DNA from: Roseiarcus sp963772555
Lineage (GTDB): Bacteria; Pseudomonadota; Alphaproteobacteria; Rhizobiales; Beijerinckiaceae
NCBI GenBank assembly: GCA_963772555.1
Contig: CAVYXQ010000022.1
Span: 62,001 to 126,000, forward strand
Reading direction: 5' to 3'
Length of the DNA: 64,000 nt
The notes beneath the pieces were generated by a model. The model was not told the DNA's origin and did not search any database. It saw only the letters and a program-made list of their open reading frames with translations. Position numbers and translations under genes: made by a program. Shown in pieces: positions 33,286 to 42,688 of this stretch (positions are counted from its first letter, which is position 1; every line of letters starts with the position of its first letter).

Positions 33286-33915
33286 TTACGCCCCGTACGC
33301 CCGCAAGAACACCTCCACGCCCGCATTGACCGCCTCGTCGATCTCCTCGTCGTTCAGGCGATCGACCATGGCGAACAACAGGCGCTTGTAGATGTAGCTC
33401 TGGCACAGATCGACGAACTGCCAGGCGGCGCGCTCGGGGTCGGGCATCTTCAGCACGCCTGTCTCCTCGAGGCGCCGCAGCTCTTCAGCGAGGCGCACTG
33501 CGCCATAGAGCGGGCCCGCCTCGTAGAGCGCGCGTCCGACGCTCGGGAACTTCTCGGTCGCGGCGATGACCACCCGGGCGAGAGAAATCGCGCCGGGCTC
33601 CGTCAGCCGGTTCATCAGACGGACGCCGAAATCGGTCAGCATCTCGCGCACGTCGCCCTCGCGCTTGAACACGCAGAGCCGCTCGGCCGTCTGCGCCTTC
33701 TCGGCGCGGATGATCTCCTTGAACAGTTCCTCCTTCGATTCGAAATAGGCGTAGAGCGTGCCCTTCGACACGCCGGCCGCCCGAGCGACATCGTTCATGC
33801 TGGCGCCGTCGAAGCCGGCGCTGAAGAAGACCGTCCTCGCCCCGTCCATGATCTGGCGGCGTTTGGCGCCGCCGTCACGGGCCTCGGCATGTTCGTCCAG
33901 AACTTCACTATCCAT
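33286..33915 (-). CDS. TetR family transcriptional regulator
   Basis: 209 residues. Helix-turn-helix at ~20-66 (RRQIMDGARTVFFSAGFDGA, DVARAAGVSKGTLYAYFESK), then a C-terminal ligand domain of the TetR_C_7 (AefR-like) type (FVDLCQSYIYKRLLF). It diverges from the emrAB-type pump genes, and two near-identical dyads lie in the 154-bp gap between them. It most likely represses both its own gene and the pump until a drug or other ligand binds. Confidence 0.92.
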   Translation of the reverse strand: MDSEVLDEHAEARDGGAKRRQIMDGARTVFFSAGFDGASMNDVARAAGVSKGTLYAYFESKEELFKEIIRAEKAQTAERLCVFKREGDVREMLTDFGVRLMNRLTEPGAISLARVVIAATEKFPSVGRALYEAGPLYGAVRLAEELRRLEETGVLKMPDPERAAWQFVDLCQSYIYKRLLFAMVDRLNDEEIDEAVNAGVEVFLRAYGA

Positions 33916-33960
33916 GACGGGTTAACCAGCTCTTGTCGCTTGTCGCGCCGAATCGACGCG

Positions 33961-33975
33961 ACCGAACCGTTCGGT
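33961..33975. promoter_or_regulatory. TetR operator 1
   Basis: ACCGAA-CCG-TTCGGT, a perfect 6-bp dyad with a 3-bp centre, 46 bp before the tetR start. Same half-sites as operator 2; centre-to-centre distance 64 bp. Confidence 0.8.
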
Positions 33976-34023
33976 TCGATTTTTCTTGCTTTAGGCCAGC
34001 GCTTCGGCTAAGTCAAGAAAAAT

Positions 34024-34040
34024 GACCGAACGGTTCGGTC
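34024..34040. promoter_or_regulatory. TetR operator 2
   Basis: GACCGAA-CGG-TTCGGTC, a perfect 7-bp dyad, 30 bp before the pump gene start, where it would overlap the promoter or leader. Shares ACCGAA/TTCGGT half-sites with operator 1. Confidence 0.82.
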
Positions 34041-34069
34041 CGGTGACGGCTTCTTGAAGGTCCATTGCC

Positions 34070-35428
34070 ATGGCCGATGACGGCATTGCTGCTCCTGGCG
34101 CCTCCCCGCCTGCGACTGAAAGCCGCGGGGCGCAGGTTACTCCCGGCGGCGGCTTTCCCGCGCCCGGGCCCGGCGGCGGCTTTCCGGCGCCGACCCACTC
34201 GCCCGGTCTGCCGGCCGCCAGTCGTCCGCAGGGCGGCGCGCCCGCCCTGCAGCCGCCGCCGAAGCGGTCCGGGCGGCTGCGCCGGATTCTTCTGCCGGTC
34301 CTCATCCTCGGCGCGCTGACCTATGGCGGCAAGTTGGGCTACGACTATTTCGTCGAGGGCCGCTTCCTCGTCTCGACCGACGACGCCTATGTCGGCGCCT
34401 CGACCGCGATCATCGCCGCAAAGGCGACCGGTCACCTGACCGCCGTCCCGGTGGTCGACAATCAGGTCGTCCACGAGGGCGAGCTGCTCGTCCAGGTCGA
34501 TGACGGCGACTATCAGAACGCGGTCGCCGCCGCGAAGGCGAAGATCGCCACGCAGGACGCGACGATCGCCCGCTTCGGCCGGCAGATCGACGCCCAGGGC
34601 GCGCTGATCGCGCAAGCCGAGGCGCAGGTCGAGGCGGCGCAGGCGCAGCTCAGCGGCAACCAGGCCGACGTCGAGCGCGCCAAACTCGAATACGACCGCT
34701 CGCTGAAGCTCGCCCAGCAGAATTTCGGCTCCCAGCAGCGCCTCGAGCAGGCGACTGCCGACCGCGACCGCACCCTGGCGACGTTGGCTTCCAGCAAGGC
34801 GTCAGCGGCGGCGGCCGCGGCGGGGCTGGAAGGCGCGAGAGCCAATCTCGACGTGCTCAAGGCCCAGCGCGACGAGGCGGTCCGCACCCGGGCCGAACTC
34901 GTGACCGCGCTCGCTCAGGCCGAGCGCGATCTGTCGTTCACCCGCGTCGTCGCCCCATTCGACGGCGTCGTCGGCAACAAGGCGGCCGAGGTCGGCAATT
35001 TCGTCCAGCCCGGAACCCGGCTAATGGCGCTGGTGCCGCTCAACGCCTCTTATGTCGACGCGAACTTCAAGGAGACGCAGCTAGCCGACGTGAAGCCCGG
35101 CCAGAAGGTTGACGTGTCGATCGACGCGCTCGACGGCAGGACAATCGAGGGGACGGTGGCGTCGATTGCGCCCGCCTCAGGCTCGATGTTCTCGCTGCTG
35201 CCGCCGGACAACGCGACCGGCAACTTCACCAAGGTCGTGCAGCGCGTGCCGGTGCGGGTGACCTTCTCGGAGGACGTGCTCAAGAACGTGCCGCTTCGGT
35301 CCGGCCTGTCGGTCGTGGCGACCATCCACACCCGCGACGCCGACCAGCCGCGGCCGACGCTCCTCGGCGCGCTCGGCCTCGAAGCGCTGGCGACCAAGCT
35401 CGCCGCAGCCAAGCTCGGCAAGCCGTGA
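34070..35428 (+). CDS. emrA: HlyD/EmrA family membrane fusion protein
   Basis: 452 residues from ATG 34070. A ~68-residue Pro/Gly-rich cytoplasmic N-terminus contains the repeat GGGFPAPGP/GGGFPAPTH. Then comes one membrane helix (RILLPVLILGALTYGG), the biotinyl-lipoyl half-motifs (STDDAYVGASTAIIAAKATG, FTRVVAPFDGVVGNKAAEVG) and a long coiled-coil hairpin (~150-285). It links the inner-membrane EmrB-type transporter to an outer-membrane channel. Overlaps the next gene by four bases; controlled by the divergent TetR. Confidence 0.92.
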   Translation: MADDGIAAPGASPPATESRGAQVTPGGGFPAPGPGGGFPAPTHSPGLPAASRPQGGAPALQPPPKRSGRLRRILLPVLILGALTYGGKLGYDYFVEGRFLVSTDDAYVGASTAIIAAKATGHLTAVPVVDNQVVHEGELLVQVDDGDYQNAVAAAKAKIATQDATIARFGRQIDAQGALIAQAEAQVEAAQAQLSGNQADVERAKLEYDRSLKLAQQNFGSQQRLEQATADRDRTLATLASSKASAAAAAAGLEGARANLDVLKAQRDEAVRTRAELVTALAQAERDLSFTRVVAPFDGVVGNKAAEVGNFVQPGTRLMALVPLNASYVDANFKETQLADVKPGQKVDVSIDALDGRTIEGTVASIAPASGSMFSLLPPDNATGNFTKVVQRVPVRVTFSEDVLKNVPLRSGLSVVATIHTRDADQPRPTLLGALGLEALATKLAAAKLGKP

Positions 35429-37044
35429 GCGACGCGGTCGTCCTTCGGCCGCAAGCCCTGCCGGCGGTCCCGGCGCGGCCGGCCGGGCCGCCGGGCTTCG
35501 CCGTCCCGCAGTTTTCTGCAAAGCGGCTCGTCGCCTTCATTTTCATGGTGTTCGGGATGTTCATGGCCATCCTGGACATCCAGATCGTGTCGGCGTCGCT
35601 GTCGCAGATCCAGGCCGGCCTCTCGGCGTCGTCGGACGAGATCACCTGGGTGCAGACGAGCTATCTGATCGCCGAAGTGATCATGATCCCGCTCTCGGGC
35701 TTCCTCTCGCGGGTGGTGTCGACACGCGTCATCTTCACGATCTCGGCCGGCGGCTTCACGCTCATGAGCTTCATGTGCGCCCAGGCGACCGGCATCAACG
35801 ACATGATCGTCTGGCGGGCGCTGCAGGGCTTCATCGGCGGCGGCATGATCCCGACGGTGTTCGCCTCCGCCTACACCATCTTCCCCCGCTCGAAGCAGCC
35901 TTTGGTCGCCCCGATGATCGGGCTCGTCGCGACGCTCGCGCCGACCATCGGACCGACGGTCGGCGGCTATCTGACCGACTTGTTCTCCTGGCACTGGTTG
36001 TTCCTGGTTAACCTCGTTCCGGGAATCATCGTCACGACGGCGGCATGGCTGCTGATCGACTTCGATGAGCCCGACTATTCGCTGCTCACCCACTTCGACT
36101 ATTTCGGCCTCGCGACCATGGCGGGATTTCTCGGCGCGATGGAATACGCGCTCGAGGAAGGTCCGTCGAAGGACTGGTTCGAGAGCCAGCCGGTTTCGAT
36201 CGCCATCGTCTTTTCCATCGCCTGCGGCGTCCTCTTCTTCTGGCGCGTCGCCACCGCCCGGCAGCCGATCGTCGACCTCACCGCTTTCCGCGACCGCAAC
36301 TTCTGGACCGGCACGACCTTCGCCTTCGTGCTCGGGATCGGGCTTTACGGCCTCACCTACATCTACCCCGTCTATCTCGCGGTCGTCCGCGGCTATTCCT
36401 CGCTGATGATCGGCAAGACGATGTTCGTGACCGGCGCCTGCATGTTCCTGACCGCGCCCCTCGCCGGCCGGCTGATGACGAGAGTCGATCCGCGGCTCAT
36501 GATCGCGACCGGCTTCGTCTTCTTCGCCATAGGCACCTATGAAGCCTCGTTCATCACCGTGGACTGGGACTTCTGGGAGCTCTTATGGCCGCAGATCTTC
36601 CGCGGCGTCGGGCTGATGCTGTCGATGGTGCCGATCAACAACCTGGCGCTCGGCACCATGCCGCCGCACAAGATCAAGAACGCCTCAGGGCTCTTCAACC
36701 TGATGCGCAATCTTGGCGGCGCGGTCGGGCTGGCGCTGATCAACACCATGCTCGACAAGCGTATGGACCTGCACCTCGAGCGCCTGCGCGAGCAGGTCAC
36801 CTGGGGGCGACAGGTCGCGGTGGACACGCTTGCGAACATGACCGCGGCGCTGGCGGCGCGCGGGTCGGACGCCCAGCTCGCCGCCACCCGACAGCTGGCG
36901 CTGATCGTCCGGCGGCAGGCGGAGGTGCTGGCGTTGGCCGACGTGTTCCTGGCGCTGACCGTGATCTTCCTCGGCTGCGTCGGCTTGGCCGCCTTCATGC
37001 GCCGGCCGGCGCCGGCGGGCGGGGGCGCAGGCGCAGGGCATTAG
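35425..37044 (+). CDS. emrB: DHA2 family (EmrB/QacA) MFS drug transporter
   Basis: 539 residues; GTG 35425 overlaps the emrA stop (GTGA). Fourteen-helix MFS transporter: VFGMFMAILDIQIVSASLSQ (helix 1 with the DHA2 motif D1), WVQTSYLIAEVIMIPLSGFL, FIGGGMIPTVFA and GLVATLAPTIGPTVGGYLTD (motif C). It should export hydrophobic toxic compounds by proton antiport with EmrA. The C-terminal end is Gly/Ala-rich. Confidence 0.93.
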   Translation: MSDAVVLRPQALPAVPARPAGPPGFAVPQFSAKRLVAFIFMVFGMFMAILDIQIVSASLSQIQAGLSASSDEITWVQTSYLIAEVIMIPLSGFLSRVVSTRVIFTISAGGFTLMSFMCAQATGINDMIVWRALQGFIGGGMIPTVFASAYTIFPRSKQPLVAPMIGLVATLAPTIGPTVGGYLTDLFSWHWLFLVNLVPGIIVTTAAWLLIDFDEPDYSLLTHFDYFGLATMAGFLGAMEYALEEGPSKDWFESQPVSIAIVFSIACGVLFFWRVATARQPIVDLTAFRDRNFWTGTTFAFVLGIGLYGLTYIYPVYLAVVRGYSSLMIGKTMFVTGACMFLTAPLAGRLMTRVDPRLMIATGFVFFAIGTYEASFITVDWDFWELLWPQIFRGVGLMLSMVPINNLALGTMPPHKIKNASGLFNLMRNLGGAVGLALINTMLDKRMDLHLERLREQVTWGRQVAVDTLANMTAALAARGSDAQLAATRQLALIVRRQAEVLALADVFLALTVIFLGCVGLAAFMRRPAPAGGGAGAGH

Positions 37045-37163
37045 GGTTCCTTACGCATCCTTAACCAGGCGGCTCTTGCGGCGGCATGGCCAGTGGCCAT
37101 ATGATCTGGTTTAGCGCGGGCTGGGCTTTTCCGGCCGGCGCGCCCTATCAAGAGGTTTTTCTC

Positions 37164-37934
37164 ATGTCCGACTATGACCGCTACGCCAACTCGCGCGTAG
37201 GCGCGGGATACGCACGGTCCGGCGCCGGCGCCGTCGATCAGGGCCTGCGCGCCTACATGATCGGCGTCTACAACTACATGACCCTCGGCCTGGGCGTGAC
37301 CGGGCTCGTGGCCTACGGCGCCTTCGCCCTCGGCACGGTGAGCGCGGGGAACGGGCGGCTGGCGCTGACCGATTTCGGCCATGCGATCTACGTTTCGCCG
37401 CTGCGCTGGATCATCGTGCTTTCGCCGCTCGCCATCGTGTTCTGGATCTCGGCCCGCATCAACTCGATGTCCGTGGCGAGCGCCCGCAACGCCTTCATCG
37501 CCTTTGCGGCGCTGATCGGCCTCTCCATGTCGGCGCTGCTGGTCGTCTATACCGGAGCCTCGATCGGCCGGGCGTTCTTCGCCACCGCCGCGGCCTTCGC
37601 CAGCCTGAGCCTCTATGGCTACACGACCCAGCGCAGTCTGTCGGCCATGGGCTCGTTCATGATGATGGGCGTCGTCGGCCTGATCATCGCCAGCCTGCTC
37701 AACCTGTTCCTGCACAGCACGGGCCTGCAGTTCGGCATCTCAATTCTCGCCGTGGTCATCTTCGCCGGTCTGACCGCCTGGGACACCCAGTCGATCAAGG
37801 ATATGTATTACGCTGGCGACGGTTATGAGATGACCCAGAAGAAGTCGATCCACGGAGCGCTCAGGCTCTATCTCGACTTCATCAACATGTTCCAGGCGAT
37901 CCTCATGCTGACCGGTTCGAGCCGGAACAGCTGA
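37164..37934 (+). CDS. Bax inhibitor-1 / YccA family membrane protein
   Basis: 256 residues from ATG 37164, behind AGAGG. Seven hydrophobic helices; the family's conserved features are visible (RAYMIGVYNYMTLGLGVTG, SLYGYTTQRSLSAMGSFMMMG, AWDTQSIKDMYY, ALRLYLDFINMF with the conserved acidic residues of the pore). Proposed pH-sensitive calcium leak in homologues; the bacterial role is uncertain. Followed by a strong intrinsic terminator at 37962-37996. Confidence 0.92.
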   Translation: MSDYDRYANSRVGAGYARSGAGAVDQGLRAYMIGVYNYMTLGLGVTGLVAYGAFALGTVSAGNGRLALTDFGHAIYVSPLRWIIVLSPLAIVFWISARINSMSVASARNAFIAFAALIGLSMSALLVVYTGASIGRAFFATAAAFASLSLYGYTTQRSLSAMGSFMMMGVVGLIIASLLNLFLHSTGLQFGISILAVVIFAGLTAWDTQSIKDMYYAGDGYEMTQKKSIHGALRLYLDFINMFQAILMLTGSSRNS

Positions 37935-37961
37935 CACAGGATCGTCTTTCGAAGTCTGTAT

Positions 37962-37996
37962 AGCCCGGACCGTATCGCGTGGTCCGGGCTTTTTTT
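37962..37996 (+). terminator. Rho-independent terminator
   Basis: AGCCCGGACC (37962-37971), nine-base loop, GGTCCGGGCT (37981-37990): a perfect 10-bp stem followed directly by a run of T to 37996. Located 28 bp after the Bax-inhibitor-1 gene. Confidence 0.93.
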
Positions 37997-38033
37997 GGCA
38001 AGAAGAGCGATCGCGCCGGTTCGGGGGCGGGGA

Positions 38034-38516
38034 ATGATGAAGCGGCTGTCGGCGGCCGCCGTGGTTGCGGCGTCGTTGGGTTCTGTCGGCGCCGCGGGGG
38101 CGGCGCAGCTCAAGATCGTCGACATCAAGGTCTATGCGTTCCTCGAACATGCCGGCGCGCTGTCCGACGACCTCGTCGGCGCCCCGCCGCTCGTCGACGC
38201 GCCGAGCGGCGGCGCGCCGGGTGGCGACATGGCGACCGGCCTGCTTGTCGACTTCACTTTCGCCGGTGACAAGAACTTCTCGCCGAAATACGCCACCGCC
38301 ACCATCGACCTGGCGCAGACCGCGCATGGCGGGCAGCAGGTGCTGACGCACAAGGCGTTCACCCATTTCATCTTCGGCGCCGACGGGATCGAGCACAAGG
38401 CGATCTTTCTCGAAGCCGCGACCTGCATGCCGCTCTCCATCGTGGTGCACGCCGGCAAGACGGAAAAGACGGCGAGGCTCGACTTCTCCTGCACCGAGGT
38501 GCGTGCGTCGAACTGA
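38034..38516 (+). CDS. Hypothetical exported protein
   Basis: 160 residues from ATG 38034 or 38037, behind GGGGCGGGGA. A signal peptide of ~24 residues (KRLSAAAVVAASLGSVGAAG). The mature part starts QLKIVDIKVYAFLEHAGALS and has two cysteines (CMPL and CTEV) that could form a disulfide. No family recognised; predicted periplasmic. It lies between a terminator and the convergent pstA. Confidence 0.7.
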   Translation: MMKRLSAAAVVAASLGSVGAAGAAQLKIVDIKVYAFLEHAGALSDDLVGAPPLVDAPSGGAPGGDMATGLLVDFTFAGDKNFSPKYATATIDLAQTAHGGQQVLTHKAFTHFIFGADGIEHKAIFLEAATCMPLSIVVHAGKTEKTARLDFSCTEVRASN

Positions 38517-38533
38517 GAGCCGAGCGAACCCGT

Positions 38534-39424
38534 TCAGACCCGGTGTGCGCCCAGAAAGAGGCGCGCCGTCAGGTTGATGAGGAGGACGAAGGCGGTCACC
38601 ACGAGGGCGGCCGCGTAGGCGAGCGCGTTCGCCGACGCGAATGGCTCGTTGATGAAGGTCCAGATCACGTAGGTCAGATAGCCGATCGGCGAGTTGGTGA
38701 GCCGCCCGTCCCACAGATAGCTCGACCATCCCGCCGTATAGATCAGCGGGGCCGTCTCGCCGACCGAGATGGCGAGCGCCAGCAAGGCTCCCGTCAGAAT
38801 GCCCGGCAGCGCCGCCGGCACGCAGATGCGCAGGATCACCTGCCCGTCATTGGCGCCGACCGCATAGGCCGCCTCGCGCAGATCGTTCGACACGCCGCGC
38901 AGCGCAAGCTCGGTGGTGCGGCAGATGTAGGGAATGCAGAGCATCGCCAGTACGATCGAGGCGGCGGCGACGGAAAAATTCCAGCCGAGCCCCTCGACCA
39001 TGGTGACGTAGCCGAAGTAGCCCAACACGATCGAAGGCACGCCAACGAGGACGTCCGAAAGGAAGCGGATGACGCTCGCCCAGTTCGTCGACCGATATTC
39101 GGAGACATAGAGGCCGGCGGCGATGCCGATCGGAACGGCGAGCAGCATGGCGCCGGCGGAAATCACCGCTGTGCCTTCGATGGCGTTGAGCAGGCCGCCG
39201 CCTCTGCCCTGGGTTACGGTCGTGAACAGCGACGGCGAGAGCGCGCCGACGCCCCTGACCAGCACCACGCCAAGAATGGACAGCATCATGCCGGTCAGCA
39301 GCAGAAGCGCAAGACCGGTCAGCGCCCAGCCCGAGGCAGTGAGAATCCGGCGGCTCCAGCGGACGCGATGCTCGTGGGGCGCGGCGCGACGCAAGATTGC
39401 GGCCGAGGAGGCGGCTGTCGTCAA
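38534..39424 (-). CDS. pstA: Phosphate ABC transporter permease PstA
   Basis: 296 residues. Inner-membrane permease: N-terminal helix (ALTGLALLLLTGMMLSILGVV), the PstA hallmark GGLLNAIEGTAVISAGAML, then the EAA loop region (LREAAYAVGANDGQVILRICVPAALPGIL) that docks the ATPase. Third gene of the leftward pstS-pstC-pstA set. The expected pstB and phoU do not follow; the next gene is convergent. Confidence 0.93.
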   Translation of the reverse strand: MTTAASSAAILRRAAPHEHRVRWSRRILTASGWALTGLALLLLTGMMLSILGVVLVRGVGALSPSLFTTVTQGRGGGLLNAIEGTAVISAGAMLLAVPIGIAAGLYVSEYRSTNWASVIRFLSDVLVGVPSIVLGYFGYVTMVEGLGWNFSVAAASIVLAMLCIPYICRTTELALRGVSNDLREAAYAVGANDGQVILRICVPAALPGILTGALLALAISVGETAPLIYTAGWSSYLWDGRLTNSPIGYLTYVIWTFINEPFASANALAYAAALVVTAFVLLINLTARLFLGAHRV

Positions 39425-39447
39425 GGTCTTCTCCTTTCTCTGCGATC

Positions 39448-40407
39448 TCAGGCGCGGGCCGACGGGCCTGCGAACCCGATAAGCAGCGCGCGCGCGAGAA
39501 CGTTGATGATTATCGACATCAGCGACAGGACGAGCGCGATTTCCGCCAGCGACCGGACCGCCATCCCGGATGGGTCCTGCAACGCGCTGTCGAGCTGCGA
39601 GACGATGAAGGCGGCCATGGTCGAAACCGGCGCATAGATGTTGTTTGGCAGCATATTGACCGCGTTGCCGCTCACCATGAGAACCGCCATGGTCTCGCCC
39701 AGCGCCCGCCCCAGCGCGAGAAAAGTCGCGCCGATCAGCACCCGCCGTGTCCCCGGGACGAGCACATTGAGCGCCGTCTCGAAGCGCGTCGCGCCGAGCG
39801 CCAGCGCCAATTCGCGCACCGCAGGAGGCTGGGCGATGATCGCGTCGCGCACCGTCGCGACAATGAGCGGCACGACCATCAGAGACAGGACGATGCCCGC
39901 GGTGAGAAGTCCGTAGCCGCTGCCGGTGGGCTCGGAAAAAATGGGAATGAACCCCAGTGATCCTGCCAGAGTCGGAAAGACATACCGGGCAAGAAGAGGG
40001 ATCAGGAACACATAGCCCCAGAGGCCGAAGACGACGCTCGGAATCGCCGCCAAAAGCTCGACCATGATCGATATGGCGAGCCGTAAGCTGCCGGCCGTCG
40101 CCTCCGCGAGAAAGATCGCCGCGCCGACGCCGGCCGGAACCGCAAGCGCGAGCGCGATGGCGGTCGTCAGCAGAGTGCCGACGACGAGAAACAGAATCCC
40201 ATAATGCGCGCCCGGCTAAATCACCGTTCCGCTTTGCGTGACCGGAATGGCGTAGAGATTGCCGAGGTTCCAGACATCGCGCGCGACGAAGCCCGCCCCA
40301 TTGAACTCAATCGCGGGCCAGGCGTAGATCGCGAGGAAGAAGATGACCGCAAAGAGGCTCAACGGCAGGAGCCCCGCAACGATTGCCAGCCAGTGCCTGA
40401 ATTTCAT
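39448..40407 (-). pseudogene. pstC: Phosphate ABC transporter permease PstC, in-frame nonsense codon
   Basis: Read from ATG 40407 the frame gives LLPLSLFAVIFFLAIYAWPA, WNLGNLYAIPVTQSGTVI, then a TAG at 40216-40218. It continues in the same frame PGAHYGILFLVVGTLLTTAI, AIPSVVFGLWGYVFLIPL and ALALGATRFETALNVLVPG to the stop at 39448. Apart from the TAG at codon 64 the gene is full length (about 319 codons) with normal PstC motifs. A TTG to TAG change would explain it. An internal restart at 40065 would lack the first helices. Pst uptake through this set is therefore doubtful unless the codon is a sequence error. Confidence 0.82.
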
Positions 40408-40471
40408 GGACGGGCTCGTCGGCGCTGAAGGACCGCCGGCTCGCGCCGGCAGTCCGTTTTATGTCGAGATC

Positions 40472-41572
40472 TCAGCTTCCGCCTGCGCGGATCTTATCGA
40501 TCTGCTCCTTGCTGAGCTTGACGATCTGGGGCGGAAGCGGGGCGAAATTGACCGCCTCCAGATACTTCCCCGAGTTGCCGCCGGACGGCTCGATCGCCCA
40601 GGACAGGAAGTTCTTCAGCGCCGCTGCGTCGGTTTGCGAGGGCTGATCGGCCTTCACGATCGCGTATTCGTAATTGATGATCGGGTACGACTTCGGGCCG
40701 GGCGCGAAAATGAGACTCGCGCTTTCGTCGAGCGGCGTGTTCGGCGCCGTCGCTTTGACCGCGGCGCAGACGTCCGCCTGGTCGGGGGTGACGAAATCGC
40801 CGGCGCAATTCAGCAACAGCGCCGTGCCGAGACCATCCTTGTCGACAATGTTCTTGAAGCTGACCCCGACGTAGGCGATCGAATAGGGGACGCCTTTCAG
40901 CGCGTCGACCATTCCCGGATTGCCCTCGGCGCCCATCCCACCCTGGACCGCCGGCCAGCTCACCGTCGTGCCATAGCCGGTCGAACCCGCCCACGACGGC
41001 GTCGAATCGGAAAGATACTGGGTAAAGATGAACGTGTCGCCGCTGACGTCGGTGCGGTGCACGGGCACGATCGCCTCATGCGGCAATTTCACGCCAGGAT
41101 TGTCCTTAGCGATCGCCTGATCGTCCCAGTAACGGATGGAGCCGCCGTAGATGCCGGCGATCGCCGGTCCGCTCAGTTTGAGCTGTTTATTGTTCAAGCC
41201 GGGAATGTTGTAATTGACCATCTGCGAAGAGATGGCGATCGGGATGTTGAGCAAGTCCGGATGGGCCTTGACCAGCGGCTTGCTCAAATAGGCGTCCGAC
41301 GCGCCGATCTGCGCGACCCCCGAAGTCGCCTGGGCGACGCCAGTCCCGCTGCCCGTACTCTGGGTCGTGATCTGGACATTGGGATGGGCCTTGGAGTAGC
41401 CGGCAACCCACAGGTTAAACAAGGGATACATCAGGGTCGATCCGGTCTCGAGCAAGCGGACCTGCGGTTCGTTGGCGGCTTGAGAACCGCCGATTGCGAC
41501 CAGCGAGGCCAGCGCGACGATCGATATCGCGGCCGGTGCGGCCTTGCTTTTGAGAAAAGAAATGGCGCTCAC
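40472..41572 (-). CDS. pstS: Phosphate-binding protein PstS
   Basis: 366 residues. Start GTG 41572 is preferred because GGAG lies six bases upstream and gives a clean signal peptide (VSAISFLKSKAAPAAISIVA...GGSQA). ATG 41584 is an in-frame alternative. Periplasmic binding protein with PstS motifs: LLETGSTLMYPLFNLW, QSTGSGTGVAQATSG, IGASDAYLS, VPVHRTDVSGDTFIFTQYLS. First gene of pstSCA. Confidence 0.93.
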   Translation of the reverse strand: MSAISFLKSKAAPAAISIVALASLVAIGGSQAANEPQVRLLETGSTLMYPLFNLWVAGYSKAHPNVQITTQSTGSGTGVAQATSGVAQIGASDAYLSKPLVKAHPDLLNIPIAISSQMVNYNIPGLNNKQLKLSGPAIAGIYGGSIRYWDDQAIAKDNPGVKLPHEAIVPVHRTDVSGDTFIFTQYLSDSTPSWAGSTGYGTTVSWPAVQGGMGAEGNPGMVDALKGVPYSIAYVGVSFKNIVDKDGLGTALLLNCAGDFVTPDQADVCAAVKATAPNTPLDESASLIFAPGPKSYPIINYEYAIVKADQPSQTDAAALKNFLSWAIEPSGGNSGKYLEAVNFAPLPPQIVKLSKEQIDKIRAGGS

Positions 41573-41860
41573 ATCACACTCCATGTCCGGACGGATTGGT
41601 GAAAAACGCAGCTGGGCGCGCGACGTCCGGGGGCTCCGCGACCCGCTCGAATCCAGCCGAAATTTTGATTTTGAACCGGGTGCTGCGCCTCAAACGGAGC
41701 AGCGGGGCGCGAAGCGCTCGCTGGGGTCCGCGACAGCGCCCGAGAAGTCGCACGGGATTTTGCGAATTTGGCGGCCTTTCGTCGGCGGAAACGGGCGCCG
41801 GCCGTTTCGGGCGCGGGCTCACGAAATGTTGACGTGAAGAGCCGGGCGAGCCTCCCGGCT

Positions 41861-42673
41861 TCAGTCCTTGAGGCCCAGCACGTCCGCCATCGAGTAGAGG
41901 CCCGGCTTGCGGCCATGCGCCCACCGCGCGGCCTTGAGCGCGCCATAGGCGAAGAGGGCCCGGTCCTCCGCTTGGTGGGACAGAACGAGCCGCTCGGCCT
42001 CGCCGGCGAAGATCACGCTGTGATCGCCGACAACGGTGCCGCCGCGCAACGAGGCGAAGCCGATGTCGCCCTTGCGCCGCGCGGCGGTGACGCCGTCGCG
42101 GGCGCGCGCCGAATGGTTCTTCAGCGAAACGCCGCGCCCCGCGGCGACCGCTTCGCCAAGCATCAAGGCCGTGCCGGAAGGCGCGTCGACCTTCATGCGA
42201 TGGTGCATCTCGAGGATTTCGATGTCGTATTCGTCGCCGAGCGCCGCCGCGGCGCGACGCGCCAGAGCGGCGAGCAGGTTGACGCCGAGGCTCATGTTGC
42301 CCGAGCGCACGATCGGCGCGTGGCGGGCGGCGGCGTCGATCAGGTCGAGATCGTCGGCGGCGAGGCCGGTGGTGCCGATCACATGCGCGATGCGCGCCTG
42401 CGCGGCAAGCCCGGCGAGTTCGACGGCGCGCCGCGGCGAAGAAAAGTCGATGATTGCGTCGGCGTCGACAAGAAGGGGCAGCGGGTCCGTGACGATCTGA
42501 ATGCCGGTTGCGGGGCAGCCGGCGAGCGGACCGGGATCATGGTCGAGCCAAGGCGAATCGTCGCGTTCGAGCGCGCCGGCGAGCGCAAAGCCAGGCGACT
42601 CGTGGATTGCTCGCACGACCGTGCGGCCCATCCGGCCAGCGGCGCCGGTGACGATGATGCGCAAATCGGCCAT
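41861..42673 (-). CDS. dapB: 4-hydroxy-tetrahydrodipicolinate reductase
   Basis: 270 residues. NAD(P)H enzyme of the lysine/diaminopimelate pathway. N-terminal nucleotide motif IVTGAAGRMGRTVV; IDFSSPRRAVE; GTTGL; the active-site block EMHHRMKVDAPSGTA with catalytic His and Lys. Complete and of normal length. It precedes no other dap gene; two DUF1330 genes and pyrF lie upstream on the same strand. Confidence 0.95.
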   Translation of the reverse strand: MADLRIIVTGAAGRMGRTVVRAIHESPGFALAGALERDDSPWLDHDPGPLAGCPATGIQIVTDPLPLLVDADAIIDFSSPRRAVELAGLAAQARIAHVIGTTGLAADDLDLIDAAARHAPIVRSGNMSLGVNLLAALARRAAAALGDEYDIEILEMHHRMKVDAPSGTALMLGEAVAAGRGVSLKNHSARARDGVTAARRKGDIGFASLRGGTVVGDHSVIFAGEAERLVLSHQAEDRALFAYGALKAARWAHGRKPGLYSMADVLGLKD

Positions 42674-42688
42674 GCCCTCGTTTCTCCG

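Noticed and set aside
41573..41860. Pho box upstream of pstS
   Set aside because: No pair of CTGTCAT-like repeats could be found on either strand.
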